Shown here: positions 10,565 through 19,090 of the stretch, piece by piece | Layout: the number at the start of each line of letters is the position of its first letter | How positions within the stretch are numbered: position 1 is the first letter of the stretch | Source of the DNA: Aliishimia sp965656085 | GTDB lineage: Bacteria; Pseudomonadota; Alphaproteobacteria; Rhodobacterales; Rhodobacteraceae | Direction of reading: 5' to 3' | Length of the DNA: 64,000 bases | NCBI GenBank assembly: GCA_965656085.1 | Contig: CBFHJA010000009.1 | Span: forward strand, 48,483-112,482 | Translations under genes and position numbers: made by a program | The notes under the pieces: model-generated | Seen by the model: the letters and a program-made list of their open reading frames with translations, nothing else | The model's database searches: none | What the model was told of the DNA's origin: nothing

Positions 10565-11734
10565 GTGAAAACTCAAGTTGTCATCATCGGGGGAGGCCCG
10601 TCCGGCCTGTTGCTCTCCCAACTTTTGCACCTGTGCGGGATCACCTCAGTTGTTTTGGAGCGCCGGACCAAAGACTACGTGCTCGGGCGCATCCGGGCCG
10701 GGGTGCTCGAACACGGGCTGGTGCGTTTGCTCGAAGAGGCGGGCTGCGCGGGCCGCCTCCATGCCGAGGGCTTCGTCCATGACGGCACTCTAATTTCCTA
10801 TGGCGACGAGATGTTCCGGATCGACTTTGCCCAACTCACCGACACGCGTGTCGTCGTCTATGGGCAAACCGAAGTTACCCGCGATCTCTATGCCGCCCGC
10901 GAGCAAGCCGGGGGAGCGATCGAGTTCAACGTCGAGGATGTCGTCATCGAGGGCGCGGACAGCGATACGCCGCGTGTGCACTATAGCGTGGACGGGGAGG
11001 CGCGGCAGATTGAGTGTGATTTTGTGGCCGGATGTGACGGGTTCCACGGGGTCAGCCGCAAGACTATTCCAGCAGATGTGCGCACCGAGTATGAAAAGGT
11101 CTATCCCTTTGGCTGGCTTGGGATTCTGAGCGAAACGCCTCCGGTTAATCACGAACTGATCTATGCTAACTCCGAGCGCGGTTTTGCCCTGTGTTCGATG
11201 CGCAACGATACGCTCAGCCGCTATTATGTGCAGTGCCCGCTCACCGACAAAGTCGAGGACTGGAGTGACGCGGCGTTCTGGGACGAGCTGAAGCGCCGTA
11301 TTCCCGCCGATCAAGCCGAGAAGCTCGTCACCGGCCCGTCCATCGAGAAAAGTATCGCGCCCTTGCGGTCCTTCGTGACCGAGCCCATGCGCTGGGGCCG
11401 GCTGTTTCTGTGCGGGGATGCGGCGCATATCGTGCCGCCCACGGGCGCGAAGGGGCTGAATACGGCGGCCTCGGATGTGCAATACCTCTACCATGCGCTG
11501 CGCCAATTCTACGAGACCGGCTCCAGTGACGGGATCGACGGCTATTCGGCCAAGGCGCTCGCGCGCGTCTGGAAAGCGGAGCGGTTCTCGTGGTGGTTCT
11601 CGTCGCTCATGCACCGCTATCCCGATCAGACCGCCTTCGATCACAAGATGCAGATCGCCGAGCTTGAGTTCCTGCGCACGAACACCGCCGCGCAGAAAGC
11701 CATGGCCGAGAACTATGTCGGTCTGCCGTATTAA
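10565..11734 (+). CDS. pobA: 4-hydroxybenzoate 3-monooxygenase
   Basis: PobA, 389 aa, is the FAD- and NADPH-dependent hydroxylase converting 4-hydroxybenzoate to protocatechuate in the cytoplasm. It shows the N-terminal dinucleotide fold IIGGGPSGLL, the conserved DG motif in CDGFHGVSR, and the C-terminal FAD motif LCGDAAHIVPPTGAKGLN. Length matches the family (about 390). The start is GTG at 10565 with GGGAGG six bases upstream. It is the first gene of a co-directional set with pcaC, pcaH, pcaG and a BKACE gene, and divergent from pcaQ; the 94-bp AT-rich intergenic region must contain both promoters. Confidence 0.95.
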   Translation: MKTQVVIIGGGPSGLLLSQLLHLCGITSVVLERRTKDYVLGRIRAGVLEHGLVRLLEEAGCAGRLHAEGFVHDGTLISYGDEMFRIDFAQLTDTRVVVYGQTEVTRDLYAAREQAGGAIEFNVEDVVIEGADSDTPRVHYSVDGEARQIECDFVAGCDGFHGVSRKTIPADVRTEYEKVYPFGWLGILSETPPVNHELIYANSERGFALCSMRNDTLSRYYVQCPLTDKVEDWSDAAFWDELKRRIPADQAEKLVTGPSIEKSIAPLRSFVTEPMRWGRLFLCGDAAHIVPPTGAKGLNTAASDVQYLYHALRQFYETGSSDGIDGYSAKALARVWKAERFSWWFSSLMHRYPDQTAFDHKMQIAELEFLRTNTAAQKAMAENYVGLPY

Positions 11735-11756
11735 GCGCAGGGAAGGAGACAGCCCG

Positions 11757-12137
11757 ATGACCGACCGTTTGGCAAAAGGGATGGACACGCGCCGCGCGGT
11801 TCTGGGGGATGCGCACGTGGACCGGGCCGAGGCTGCGAAGACCGATTTCGACATGCCGTTTCAGACCTACATCACGGAAGGCGCGTGGGGCACGGTCTGG
11901 GCCGACGACACGATCAGCCGCCGCGAGCGCTCTATGCTCACGCTGGCGCTGCTCGCCGCCACAGGGAATTTCGAGGAAATTCCCATGCATATCCGCGCCA
12001 CCGCCCAGACCGGAGCGAGCCGGGAGGACGTGATGCAGGCTTTCATGCATGTCGCGGTTTACGCCGGCGTGCCAAAAGCCAATCATGCGATCAAACTCGC
12101 CAAGCAGACCTTCGAGGAAATGGGAGTGCCCGAATGA
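11757..12137 (+). CDS. pcaC: 4-carboxymuconolactone decarboxylase
   Basis: PcaC, 126 aa, decarboxylates gamma-carboxymuconolactone to beta-ketoadipate enol-lactone. It has the alkylhydroperoxidase D-like fold: GMDTRRAVLG at the N terminus, then SRRERSMLTLALLAA and the core with IRATAQTGASREDV and HVAVYAGVPKANHA. The ATG at 11757 has GGAAGGAG upstream. Its stop overlaps the pcaH start (ATGA, 12134-12137), so the two are translationally coupled. Upstream and downstream enzymes PcaB and PcaD are not in the window. Confidence 0.95.
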   Translation: MTDRLAKGMDTRRAVLGDAHVDRAEAAKTDFDMPFQTYITEGAWGTVWADDTISRRERSMLTLALLAATGNFEEIPMHIRATAQTGASREDVMQAFMHVAVYAGVPKANHAIKLAKQTFEEMGVPE

Positions 12138-12859
12138 CAAAACCCGCCGCCTTTTTCCAGCGCGACCGGGACCGACACCCGCCCGCGCTTGCGCCCGATT
12201 ACAAGACCTCCATTGCCCGCTCACCCCGGCTGTCGAAGATCAGCCTCGACCAGTCCACCGGGGAGATGACCGGGCCGACCTTCGGGCATGGCGACATCGC
12301 GCCGCTCGATAACGATCTGATCAAGAATTACGCCCAGACCGGCGATCCCGTCGGCGAGCGGATCATCGTGCATGGGCGGGTTCTGGACGAGAACGCGCGG
12401 CCTGTGCCGAATACACTCGTGGAGATCTGGCAGGCTAATGCTGGCGGGCGCTACCGGCACAAGAAAGACACCTATCTTGCGCCCATCGACCCCAATTTCG
12501 GCGGCTGTGGACGCACGCTCACGGATGCCGAAGGGAAATACGCGTTCCGCACCGTCAAGCCCGGCGCCTATCCGTGGCGGAACATGATCAATGACTGGCG
12601 GCCCGCGCATATCCATGTAAGCGTCTTTGGGACCGCCTTCTGCCAGCGTCTGATCACGCAGCTCTATTTCGAGGGGGACCCTCTCATCGCGCGCTGCCCC
12701 ATCGTGCAATGCCTGCCGGATGCGGACGCGATTGACGCGTTGACCGCAAAGCTCGACATGAACGCGACGATCCCGCTCGATACCATCGCTTACCGCTTCG
12801 ATATTGTGCTGCGCGGGCGCCGGTCAACGATGTTCGAAAACCGTCCGGAGGGGAATTGA
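12134..12859 (+). CDS. pcaH: Protocatechuate 3,4-dioxygenase beta subunit
   Basis: PcaH, 241 aa, is the iron-carrying subunit of the intradiol ring-cleaving dioxygenase that turns protocatechuate into 3-carboxy-cis,cis-muconate. The Fe(III) site is visible: a Tyr in LIKNYAQTG, then YPWRNMINDWRPAHIHVSVF, giving the second Tyr and the HIH pair. The intradiol motif LVEIWQANAGGRY is present. The start overlaps the pcaC stop by four bases. It pairs with pcaG one base downstream of its own stop. Confidence 0.96.
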   Translation: MTKPAAFFQRDRDRHPPALAPDYKTSIARSPRLSKISLDQSTGEMTGPTFGHGDIAPLDNDLIKNYAQTGDPVGERIIVHGRVLDENARPVPNTLVEIWQANAGGRYRHKKDTYLAPIDPNFGGCGRTLTDAEGKYAFRTVKPGAYPWRNMINDWRPAHIHVSVFGTAFCQRLITQLYFEGDPLIARCPIVQCLPDADAIDALTAKLDMNATIPLDTIAYRFDIVLRGRRSTMFENRPEGN

Positions 12860-12860
12860 G

Positions 12861-13478
12861 ATGCAAAAGCTGGATTATCTGCGCGAAACCCCGTCCCAGA
12901 CCGCTGGACCTTATGTGCATATCGGCCTCGCGCCGGGGGCTGCGGGCTTCGGCATTTACGAGCAGGAGCTTGGCTGGGATATTGCCGGTCCGAACGCGCG
13001 CGGCGAGCGTATCCGCGTCGAGGGGCTGGTGATCGACGGGATCGGCAGCCCGATCAAGGACGTGATGCTGGAGGCGTGGCAGGCCAATGCGGAGGGGCAT
13101 TACGCCCATCCCGAGGGTGGCGGGCCGGTCGAGGATGGCTTTCGTGGCTGGGGCCGGGTGATCACCGATTTCGACACGGGCGAATGGGGGTTCGACACGG
13201 TCAAGCCCGGCGCGGTGACCGATGCGGCCGGAAAGGTCCATGCGCCGCATATCAACCTGTGGATCGTGGCGCGCGGGATCAATCTGGGACTGCACACGCG
13301 GGCCTATTTCGACGATGAGGCCGAGGCCAATGCAACCGATCCGGTTCTGAACATGATCGAGTGGGAAAACCGGCGCCCGACGCTTATCGCGAAACGTGAG
13401 GAGCGGGACGGGGCGGTTGTGTATCGCTTCGATATCCGTATTCAGGGTGGCGACGAAACCGTATTTTTTGATATCTGA
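12861..13478 (+). CDS. pcaG: Protocatechuate 3,4-dioxygenase alpha subunit
   Basis: PcaG, 205 aa, is the structural partner of PcaH in the protocatechuate dioxygenase. It begins with the typical ETPSQTAGPYVHIGLAPG segment, carries the intradiol motif MLEAWQANAEGHY and ends with the paired beta strands YRFDIRIQGGDETVFFD. The second HxH (APHINLW) keeps only part of the iron-binding pattern, as expected for the catalytically silent alpha subunit. GGAGGGG upstream serves as ribosome site. It follows pcaH by one base and precedes the BKACE gene by one base. Confidence 0.95.
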   Translation: MQKLDYLRETPSQTAGPYVHIGLAPGAAGFGIYEQELGWDIAGPNARGERIRVEGLVIDGIGSPIKDVMLEAWQANAEGHYAHPEGGGPVEDGFRGWGRVITDFDTGEWGFDTVKPGAVTDAAGKVHAPHINLWIVARGINLGLHTRAYFDDEAEANATDPVLNMIEWENRRPTLIAKREERDGAVVYRFDIRIQGGDETVFFDI

Positions 13479-13479
13479 C

Positions 13480-14319
13480 ATGACACACCCCTGCATCATC
13501 TGCGTCGCCATCACCGGCTCCGTGCCCACCAAGGCCGACAATCCCGCAGTGCCGATCTCGGTCTCCGAGCAGATCGAAAGCACCCATGAGGCCTTCGAGG
13601 CCGGGGCGAGCATCATGCATGCCCATGTGCGCAACGCCGACGAGACCCCGACGAGCGATCCGGAGAAATTCGCCGCGCTCAAGGAAGGGGTGGAGAAGCA
13701 CTGCCCGGGGATGATCATCCAGCTATCGACGGGCGGGCGCTCGGGGGCGGGCAAGGCGCGGGGCGGGATGCTGCCGCTCGCGCCTGACATGGCCTCGCTG
13801 TCGGTGGGCTCGAACAACTTCCCCAGCCGGGTCTATGAGAACCCGCCCGATCTGGTGGAGTGGCTCGCCGCCGAGATGCTCTCCTATGACGTGAAGCCCG
13901 AGATCGAAGCCTTCGATCTGAGCCACATCTTCAAGGCCAAGGAAATGGCCGACAAGGGCCAGCTTGCCGGAACGCCTTACGTGCAGTTCGTGATGGGCGT
14001 GAAGAACGCGATGCCGGTGGACCGCGAGGTGTTCGATTTCTACCTGCACACGGTGCACCGGCTCTTTGGCACGGATGCGCCATGGTGTGCGGCGGGGATC
14101 GGGCGCAACCAGATCGTGCTCAACGAATGGGCGATTGCGGCGGGTGGTCACGCGCGCACTGGGCTTGAGGACAACGTGCGGCTGGACCGCGACACGCTCG
14201 CGCCGTCAAATGCGGCGCTGGTCAAGCGGACAGTGGAGGTCTGCGCGGCCCATGAGCGCCCGGTGGCGACATGGCAGCAGGCGCGAGAGATCCTCGGGCT
14301 GCGCCCGGTTGCGGCGTAG
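13480..14319 (+). CDS. Beta-keto acid cleavage enzyme (BKACE, DUF849) in the pca operon
   Basis: The 279-residue protein belongs to the DUF849/BKACE family, Zn-dependent enzymes that condense a beta-keto acid with acetyl-CoA to give acetoacetate and a new CoA ester (prototype Kce, 3-keto-5-aminohexanoate cleavage enzyme). The N-terminal VAITGSVPTK and metal-binding HAHVRN are visible, as are a GNN-like SVGSNNFPSR and the C-terminal CAAGIGRNQ region. It begins one base after pcaG and is clearly the last gene of the operon. By context its substrate may be beta-ketoadipate or a related acid; that is inference. It ends three bases before the convergent phnM stop. Confidence 0.88.
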   Translation: MTHPCIICVAITGSVPTKADNPAVPISVSEQIESTHEAFEAGASIMHAHVRNADETPTSDPEKFAALKEGVEKHCPGMIIQLSTGGRSGAGKARGGMLPLAPDMASLSVGSNNFPSRVYENPPDLVEWLAAEMLSYDVKPEIEAFDLSHIFKAKEMADKGQLAGTPYVQFVMGVKNAMPVDREVFDFYLHTVHRLFGTDAPWCAAGIGRNQIVLNEWAIAAGGHARTGLEDNVRLDRDTLAPSNAALVKRTVEVCAAHERPVATWQQAREILGLRPVAA

Positions 14320-14322
14320 CCT

Positions 14323-15516
14323 TCAGGTGACGCGCTGGCCCCGGCTCCACACGCCGCGCAGAAGCGGGGTCTGTCCCACCTGCCGTACTCGGATCACATC
14401 GCCGCGCTGGCCCATTTCGAGGCTGCCGCGATCCGTCAATCCGGCGGCGCGGGCCGGGCTGCGCGTGACGCAGGCGATGGCGGCGGGCAGATCGTCCCAG
14501 ACCTGTGCGAGCATGAAGGCGGACAGCAGCAGCGCGGAGGGGACATAATCCGAGGAGAGGATGTCGAGCAGCCCCGCCTCGGCCAGATCGCGCGCCGCCA
14601 CGTTGCCGGAATGCGAGCCGCCCCGGATCAGGTTCGGCGCGCCCATCATCACCGCGATGCCATGGGCGTGGCAGGTCTCGGCGGCCTCCACTGTGGTGGG
14701 GAACTCGGCAAAGCCGACGCCATGCGCGGCTGACGCGGCGACCTGCCCGGCGGTGGTGTCGTCATGGCTCGCGAGTACCGCGCCATAGCGGCGCGCCTCT
14801 GCCACCGCGCCCGCCTGATGCTTTGCGCCAAAGTGGGCCTGCAACTGCTTGAGATTGGCCACATGCTCGGCAAACTCCGCGTCTGTCATGCCGCGTTTCT
14901 TGGCCACATAGGTCTTTAGCGCGGTCAGATCGCGGAATTGCCTTTGACCGGGCGTGTGGTCCATGAGACTGACAATGCCGACGCGGTCCTCAGGCCCGAA
15001 GGCCGCCATTTCATCGAGCAGGGTTTCGGAGCAAATCTCGGCCCGGAGGTGCAGGAAGTGACTGATCTTGAAATGCCCCGCCGCGCGGGCCTCCAGCAAT
15101 TCATCGGCCAGTTTGCGGGCATACTCGCCGTAGCCCGCCTTGCCGGTATGGATCGAGCCCACGCGCATGGCGTCGAACACGGTGGTGATGCCGGTGGAGG
15201 CAAGCTCGGCGTCATGCGCCAGAAGGGCGGGCAGATGCGGCCAGTCCACCTTCGGGCGTGGCTCGATATGGCGTTCGAGATTGTCGGTGTGAAGCTCGAC
15301 GAGGCCGGGCAGGACGAAATCCCCGCCGCAGTCAACCGCGCCGGCGGGCAGATCGGCGCCCTCGGCAAGCTCGGTGATCTCGCCACCCGCGACGACGATA
15401 CGGCCCAGCACCACGCGGTCCGGCAGAACGAGATGCGCATTGCCGAGATGCAGCACGTCTGACACGGAACCGTCATCGGTCTGTGCCACAGGGGACGAGA
15501 GGAAGGGAGAATTCAT
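14323..15516 (-). CDS. phnM: Alpha-D-ribose 1-methylphosphonate 5-triphosphate diphosphatase
   Basis: PhnM (397 aa) removes pyrophosphate from the ribose 5-triphosphate intermediate of the C-P lyase pathway. It is an amidohydrolase-fold protein: N-terminal beta sandwich, then LVELHTDNLERH with the HxD metal pair characteristic of PhnM, a SHFLHLRAE segment, and ASHDDT. The start ATG at 15516 overlaps head to head with the DUF1045 gene on the other strand; a GTG at 15525 is an alternative. It is separated from the other phn genes by DUF1045, so it is probably transcribed on its own. Confidence 0.94.
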   Translation of the reverse strand: MNSPFLSSPVAQTDDGSVSDVLHLGNAHLVLPDRVVLGRIVVAGGEITELAEGADLPAGAVDCGGDFVLPGLVELHTDNLERHIEPRPKVDWPHLPALLAHDAELASTGITTVFDAMRVGSIHTGKAGYGEYARKLADELLEARAAGHFKISHFLHLRAEICSETLLDEMAAFGPEDRVGIVSLMDHTPGQRQFRDLTALKTYVAKKRGMTDAEFAEHVANLKQLQAHFGAKHQAGAVAEARRYGAVLASHDDTTAGQVAASAAHGVGFAEFPTTVEAAETCHAHGIAVMMGAPNLIRGGSHSGNVAARDLAEAGLLDILSSDYVPSALLLSAFMLAQVWDDLPAAIACVTRSPARAAGLTDRGSLEMGQRGDVIRVRQVGQTPLLRGVWSRGQRVT

Positions 15517-16186
15517 GTCATTCACTCGCTATGCGATTTATTACCTGCCGCCTGAGGGCGCGCTCGCGGACTTCGGGGCCGCATGGCTGGGATGGGATGT
15601 CGCGGCAGGCCGGGCCTGCGCACAGCTGCAGATAGAGAGGCTTGATGACGCGACGGTGACACCGCGCAAATACGGGTTTCATGGTACGCTCAAGCCGCCC
15701 TTCCGATTGGCCGAGGGGCAGACGCCGGGCGCGTTGCAGGAGGCCGTTGCCGCGATGGCCGGTGCCTGTGGGCCTGCTGAGTGCGAGGGGCTCGGTCTGA
15801 CGCGGCTGGGGCGGTTTCTGGCGCTGACGCCACAGGGAGACACCGGCGGGATTTCCCGCGTCGCGGCCACCTGTGTCGCCGATCTCGACGCGTTTCGCGC
15901 CCCGCCCAGTGAGGCCGAGCTGTACCGGCGCCGCAAGGCCGGGCTCAGTGCGGCGCAGGAGGCGCTTCTGGTACGCTGGGGCTATCCCTATGTGATGGAG
16001 GAATTCCGCTTTCATCTCACGCTCACCGGGAGTCTGCCCAAGGGCGAGATCGACGCGTGGATGGACACTGCGCGGGCGCATCTTCCGGACCTGCCCCGGC
16101 CCTTCGAGATGCGCGACGTCGCGCTGGTGGGCGAGCGGGCGGATGGACGGTTCGAGCTTATCCAACGCTACGCCCTCACCGGCTGA
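15515..16186 (+). CDS. DUF1045 phosphonate-operon protein with 2H phosphoesterase motifs
   Basis: The 223-residue protein is the DUF1045 family member often found beside phn genes. It shows two HxT motifs in the arrangement of 2H phosphoesterases: YGFHGTLKPPF near residue 50 and FRFHLTLTGSL near residue 167. 2H enzymes open cyclic phosphodiesters, and the C-P lyase pathway needs a cyclic phosphodiesterase (PhnP), which is not encoded in this window. The assignment to that step is inference. A GGGAG precedes the ATG. It starts on top of the phnM start and its 3' end overlaps phnN by 19 bp on the opposite strand. Confidence 0.85.
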   Translation: MSFTRYAIYYLPPEGALADFGAAWLGWDVAAGRACAQLQIERLDDATVTPRKYGFHGTLKPPFRLAEGQTPGALQEAVAAMAGACGPAECEGLGLTRLGRFLALTPQGDTGGISRVAATCVADLDAFRAPPSEAELYRRRKAGLSAAQEALLVRWGYPYVMEEFRFHLTLTGSLPKGEIDAWMDTARAHLPDLPRPFEMRDVALVGERADGRFELIQRYALTG

Positions 16187-16713
16187 AGCGCGCGGCATGC
16201 GGCGGCCACGGTGTCTTCGAGCGCGCCATCATTGGAGATCGTGACCACGTCCAGCCCGTCCGGGAGCGCTTTGCCAGCTTGCGCCAGCCGCGCGGCGATC
16301 TCGGTGGGGGTCTCGCGGCCGCGCCCGGCGAGGCGGCGGGCCAGCGTCTCCGGCGTGGCGGTGATGTTCAGCACGGTCACGGCGGGAAACACCTGCGCGG
16401 CCTTTGTGAGAGCGCTGCGGGAGAGGTTGGCGAGACAGTCGGTGCCGGTCTGCACATCGGCCAGCACGTCCGCCGGGAGGCCGTAAGCCAACCCGTGGGC
16501 CGACCAGTGCAGGCAGAACGCGCCCGCTTGCGCCATCGCGGCGAAGGTCTCAGGTGTGACCGGGTCATAGTCCTCGCCGCCCAGATCCGGTGCGCGGGTG
16601 ATCGTGCGGCGCACAAGGCGCATCTCTGGGCGGGCGGTCTTCAGCCCGGCCATCACGCTGTCCTTGCCCACGCCGGACGGGCCGACGACGGCTATGAGGC
16701 GTCCCGAGTTCAT
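16168..16713 (-). CDS. phnN: Ribose 1,5-bisphosphokinase
   Basis: PhnN, 181 aa, phosphorylates ribose 1,5-bisphosphate to PRPP, the last step after C-P lyase. The guanylate-kinase-like P-loop VVGPSGVGKDS lies at residues 9-19, followed by VRRTITRAP and the lid region ARRLAGRGRET. It is the last gene of the phnGHIJKLN run; its ATG overlaps the phnL stop (ATGA). Its 3' end overlaps the convergent DUF1045 gene. Confidence 0.93.
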   Translation of the reverse strand: MNSGRLIAVVGPSGVGKDSVMAGLKTARPEMRLVRRTITRAPDLGGEDYDPVTPETFAAMAQAGAFCLHWSAHGLAYGLPADVLADVQTGTDCLANLSRSALTKAAQVFPAVTVLNITATPETLARRLAGRGRETPTEIAARLAQAGKALPDGLDVVTISNDGALEDTVAAACRALQPVRA

Positions 16714-17393
16714 GCAGCCAGCCCCGGTGTGAAGCGGCTGACGTCGATTTCGCGGTCGCAGACCTCTGCCCGCGCCGCCTCATCGTGGAAAATTCCGACA
16801 ATCGCCGCGCCGCGCGCCTTGGCCTCGTGGATCAGCGCCAGAACCACGTCGCGGTTGGCCGCGTCGAGGCTTGCGGTAGGCTCGTCGAGCAGGAGCGCCG
16901 GATAGGGATGGGCGAACCCGCGCGCGATGTTCACGCGCTGTTGCTCGCCGCCCGAGAAGGTCGTGGGTGACAGGGTCCAGAGGCGTTCGGGGATGTTGAG
17001 CCGCGCGAGCAGGTCGCGAGCTTTGGCGCGGGCGGTCTCTTCAGGCACGCCTACCGCACGCAGCGGCTCGGCCACCACATCCAGTGTCGGCACCCGGGGC
17101 ACGACGCGCAGGAACTGGCTCACATAGCCCAGCACCTCGCGGCGGATGCGGATGATCTCGCGCGGCTCAGCCTGCACGAGGTCCATTCCGCCAACGCGGA
17201 TCGCGCCCGAAGCGGCTTTGTAATTGCCGTAGATCATCCGCATGAGCGTAGACTTTCCCGCACCGGAGGCCCCGGTCAGGGCCACGCACTCGCTGGGCGC
17301 GACCGACAGGCTCACGCCGCTGAGCACGTCAATCACCGCGCTGCCCTGATTGTGCAGCGTGAATGTCTTCGAGACGTTGGAAAGTTCGATCAT
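16710..17393 (-). CDS. phnL: C-P lyase ATP-binding protein PhnL
   Basis: PhnL, 227 aa, is the second ABC-type ATPase of the C-P lyase complex. It has Walker A GASGAGKST, the Q-loop region YVSQFLRVVPRV, signature FSGGEQQRVNIARG and Walker B LLLDEPTASLD. The start MIELSNVSKTF at 17393 is family-typical; a longer frame to 17489 overlaps phnK and is rejected. It lies four bases behind phnK and overlaps phnN by four bases. It acts in the cytoplasm with the PhnGHIJ core rather than in transport. Confidence 0.94.
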   Translation of the reverse strand: MIELSNVSKTFTLHNQGSAVIDVLSGVSLSVAPSECVALTGASGAGKSTLMRMIYGNYKAASGAIRVGGMDLVQAEPREIIRIRREVLGYVSQFLRVVPRVPTLDVVAEPLRAVGVPEETARAKARDLLARLNIPERLWTLSPTTFSGGEQQRVNIARGFAHPYPALLLDEPTASLDAANRDVVLALIHEAKARGAAIVGIFHDEAARAEVCDREIDVSRFTPGLAA

Positions 17394-17397
17394 GGCC

Positions 17398-18168
17398 TCA
17401 CACCTGTAGCACGGAACTGACGAGAAGTTGCGTATAGGCGTGTTGCGGGTCGTCCAGCACCTGATCGGTGAGGCCAGCCTCCACCACATGCCCCGATTTC
17501 ATCACCATGAGCCGGTCCGCGAGAAGCCGCACCACTGCGAGATCATGGGTGACGATGATCGCCGATAGGCCCATGTCCCGCACGAGGCCTCGGAGCAGGT
17601 CCAGAAGGCGCGCCTGTACCGACACGTCCAGCCCGCCGGTCGGCTCGTCCATGAACACAAGGCGCGGGCCAGTGACGAGGTTGCGGGCGATCTGCAGGCG
17701 TTGCTGCATCCCGCCCGAGAAGGTCGTCGGGCGGTCATCGACGCGGGAAGGGTCGATCTCGACGCGGGTCAGCCAATCGGTGGCCGTGTCCCGAATGTCG
17801 CCATAGTGCCGCGCGCCGACGGCCATCAGCCGCTCACCCACATTGCCGCCCGCGCTCACGCCCATGCGCAGCCCGTCGCGCGCGTGCTGGTGGACAAAGG
17901 CCCAGTCCGTGCGGGCGAGCATCCGGCGTTCGGGCTCGCTCATCGTGACGGTGTCGCGCGGGCCATCTGCGCGGGTATCGAACAGCACGGCCCCGGTGTC
18001 GGGGGTCAGATGCCCGGCCATGCAATTGAGCAAGGTCGATTTGCCCGACCCGCTTTCGCCGACAATCCCCATCACCTCGCCGGGGTAGAGATCGAAGGAC
18101 ACCTCCGCGCAGCCAATCTGCGCGCCGTAGCGTTTGCTGAGGCCCTGAACCGTGAGCAAAGGGGTCAT
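17398..18168 (-). CDS. phnK: C-P lyase ATP-binding protein PhnK
   Basis: PhnK, 256 aa, is an ABC-type ATPase that docks on the PhnJ subunit of the C-P lyase core. Walker A GESGSGKST, an elongated Q-loop segment (FVHQHARDGLRM), signature FSGGMQQRLQIARNL and Walker B LVFMDEPTGGLD are all present. The start overlaps the phnJ stop by four bases, as is usual in these operons, so production is coupled to PhnJ. Confidence 0.95.
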   Translation of the reverse strand: MTPLLTVQGLSKRYGAQIGCAEVSFDLYPGEVMGIVGESGSGKSTLLNCMAGHLTPDTGAVLFDTRADGPRDTVTMSEPERRMLARTDWAFVHQHARDGLRMGVSAGGNVGERLMAVGARHYGDIRDTATDWLTRVEIDPSRVDDRPTTFSGGMQQRLQIARNLVTGPRLVFMDEPTGGLDVSVQARLLDLLRGLVRDMGLSAIIVTHDLAVVRLLADRLMVMKSGHVVEAGLTDQVLDDPQHAYTQLLVSSVLQV

Positions 18169-19025
18169 GCCGCGTCCTTTCCGCTATGGCCTGCCGCGCG
18201 GCGCGCCTCGCAATAATCGGTGTCCGAGCAGACGAACATGCGCCCGCCCGCATCGTCGATGATCACCTCGTCGAGATAGCTGTCCGTTGCGCCGCACAGG
18301 CCGCAGGGGTGGTCGGCCTTCGACGCCTCGAACGGGTGGTCTTCGAAATCGAGGCTGATCACTTGCGTGTAGGGCGGCAGCGCGTAGATGCGTTGCTCGC
18401 GGCCTGCGCCGAAGAGTTGGATCGCGGCCATCTGCCCCAGCTTAGGGTTGTCGAATTTCGGGATCGGGGACGGGTCCATCACGTAGCGCCCCTCGACCTT
18501 CACCGGATAGGCATAGGAGGTGGCGATATGGCCGTGGCGGGAGATATCCTCGTAGAGTTTGACATGCATCAGCCCGTATTCTTCGAGGCTGTGCATCTTC
18601 CGGGTCTCGCTCTCGCGGGGCTCCAGAAAGCGCAGGGGCTCGGGGATCGGGACCTGATAGACGAGGATTTGCCCCTCGGTGAACGGCTCCTCGGGGATGC
18701 GGTGGCGGGTCTGGATCACGCTCGCCTCGGAGGTCCGCGTCGTGGTCGCTACCCCTGCCGTGCGCTCGAAAAAGGTGCGGATCGAGACGGCGTTGGTCGT
18801 GTCATCCGCGCCTTGGTCGATCACTTTGAAGCAATCCTCGGGCGTGAGCACCGCCGCCGAGACCTGAACGCCGCCCGTGCCCCACCCATAGGGCATCGGC
18901 ATCTCGCGGGAGGCGAAGGGGACCTGATAGCCGGGGATCGCCAGCCCTTTGAGGATCGCGCGGCGGATCATCCGCTTGGTCTGCTCGTCGAGATAGGCGA
19001 AATTGTAGTTGGAGGCTTCTGTCAT
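18165..19025 (-). CDS. phnJ: Alpha-D-ribose 1-methylphosphonate 5-phosphate C-P lyase
   Basis: PhnJ is the radical-SAM enzyme that breaks the carbon-phosphorus bond, releasing an alkane such as methane and ribose 1,2-cyclic phosphate 5-phosphate. At 286 aa it is colinear with the E. coli enzyme. The iron-sulfur and catalytic cysteines fall at C241, C244, C266 and C272 (CGLC and CSDTDYC), and the glycyl-radical glycine is at G32 (AIPGYQ), all at the E. coli positions. A 300-bp gap containing a small gene on the other strand separates it from phnI upstream. Confidence 0.97.
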   Translation of the reverse strand: MTEASNYNFAYLDEQTKRMIRRAILKGLAIPGYQVPFASREMPMPYGWGTGGVQVSAAVLTPEDCFKVIDQGADDTTNAVSIRTFFERTAGVATTTRTSEASVIQTRHRIPEEPFTEGQILVYQVPIPEPLRFLEPRESETRKMHSLEEYGLMHVKLYEDISRHGHIATSYAYPVKVEGRYVMDPSPIPKFDNPKLGQMAAIQLFGAGREQRIYALPPYTQVISLDFEDHPFEASKADHPCGLCGATDSYLDEVIIDDAGGRMFVCSDTDYCEARRAAGHSGKDAA

Positions 19026-19090
19026 AAGACTGTCTCACAAATGTGGTTCATGCCGCCGAAAGCTGTTTTGTCCGATGCTGTGGAGGTCAT

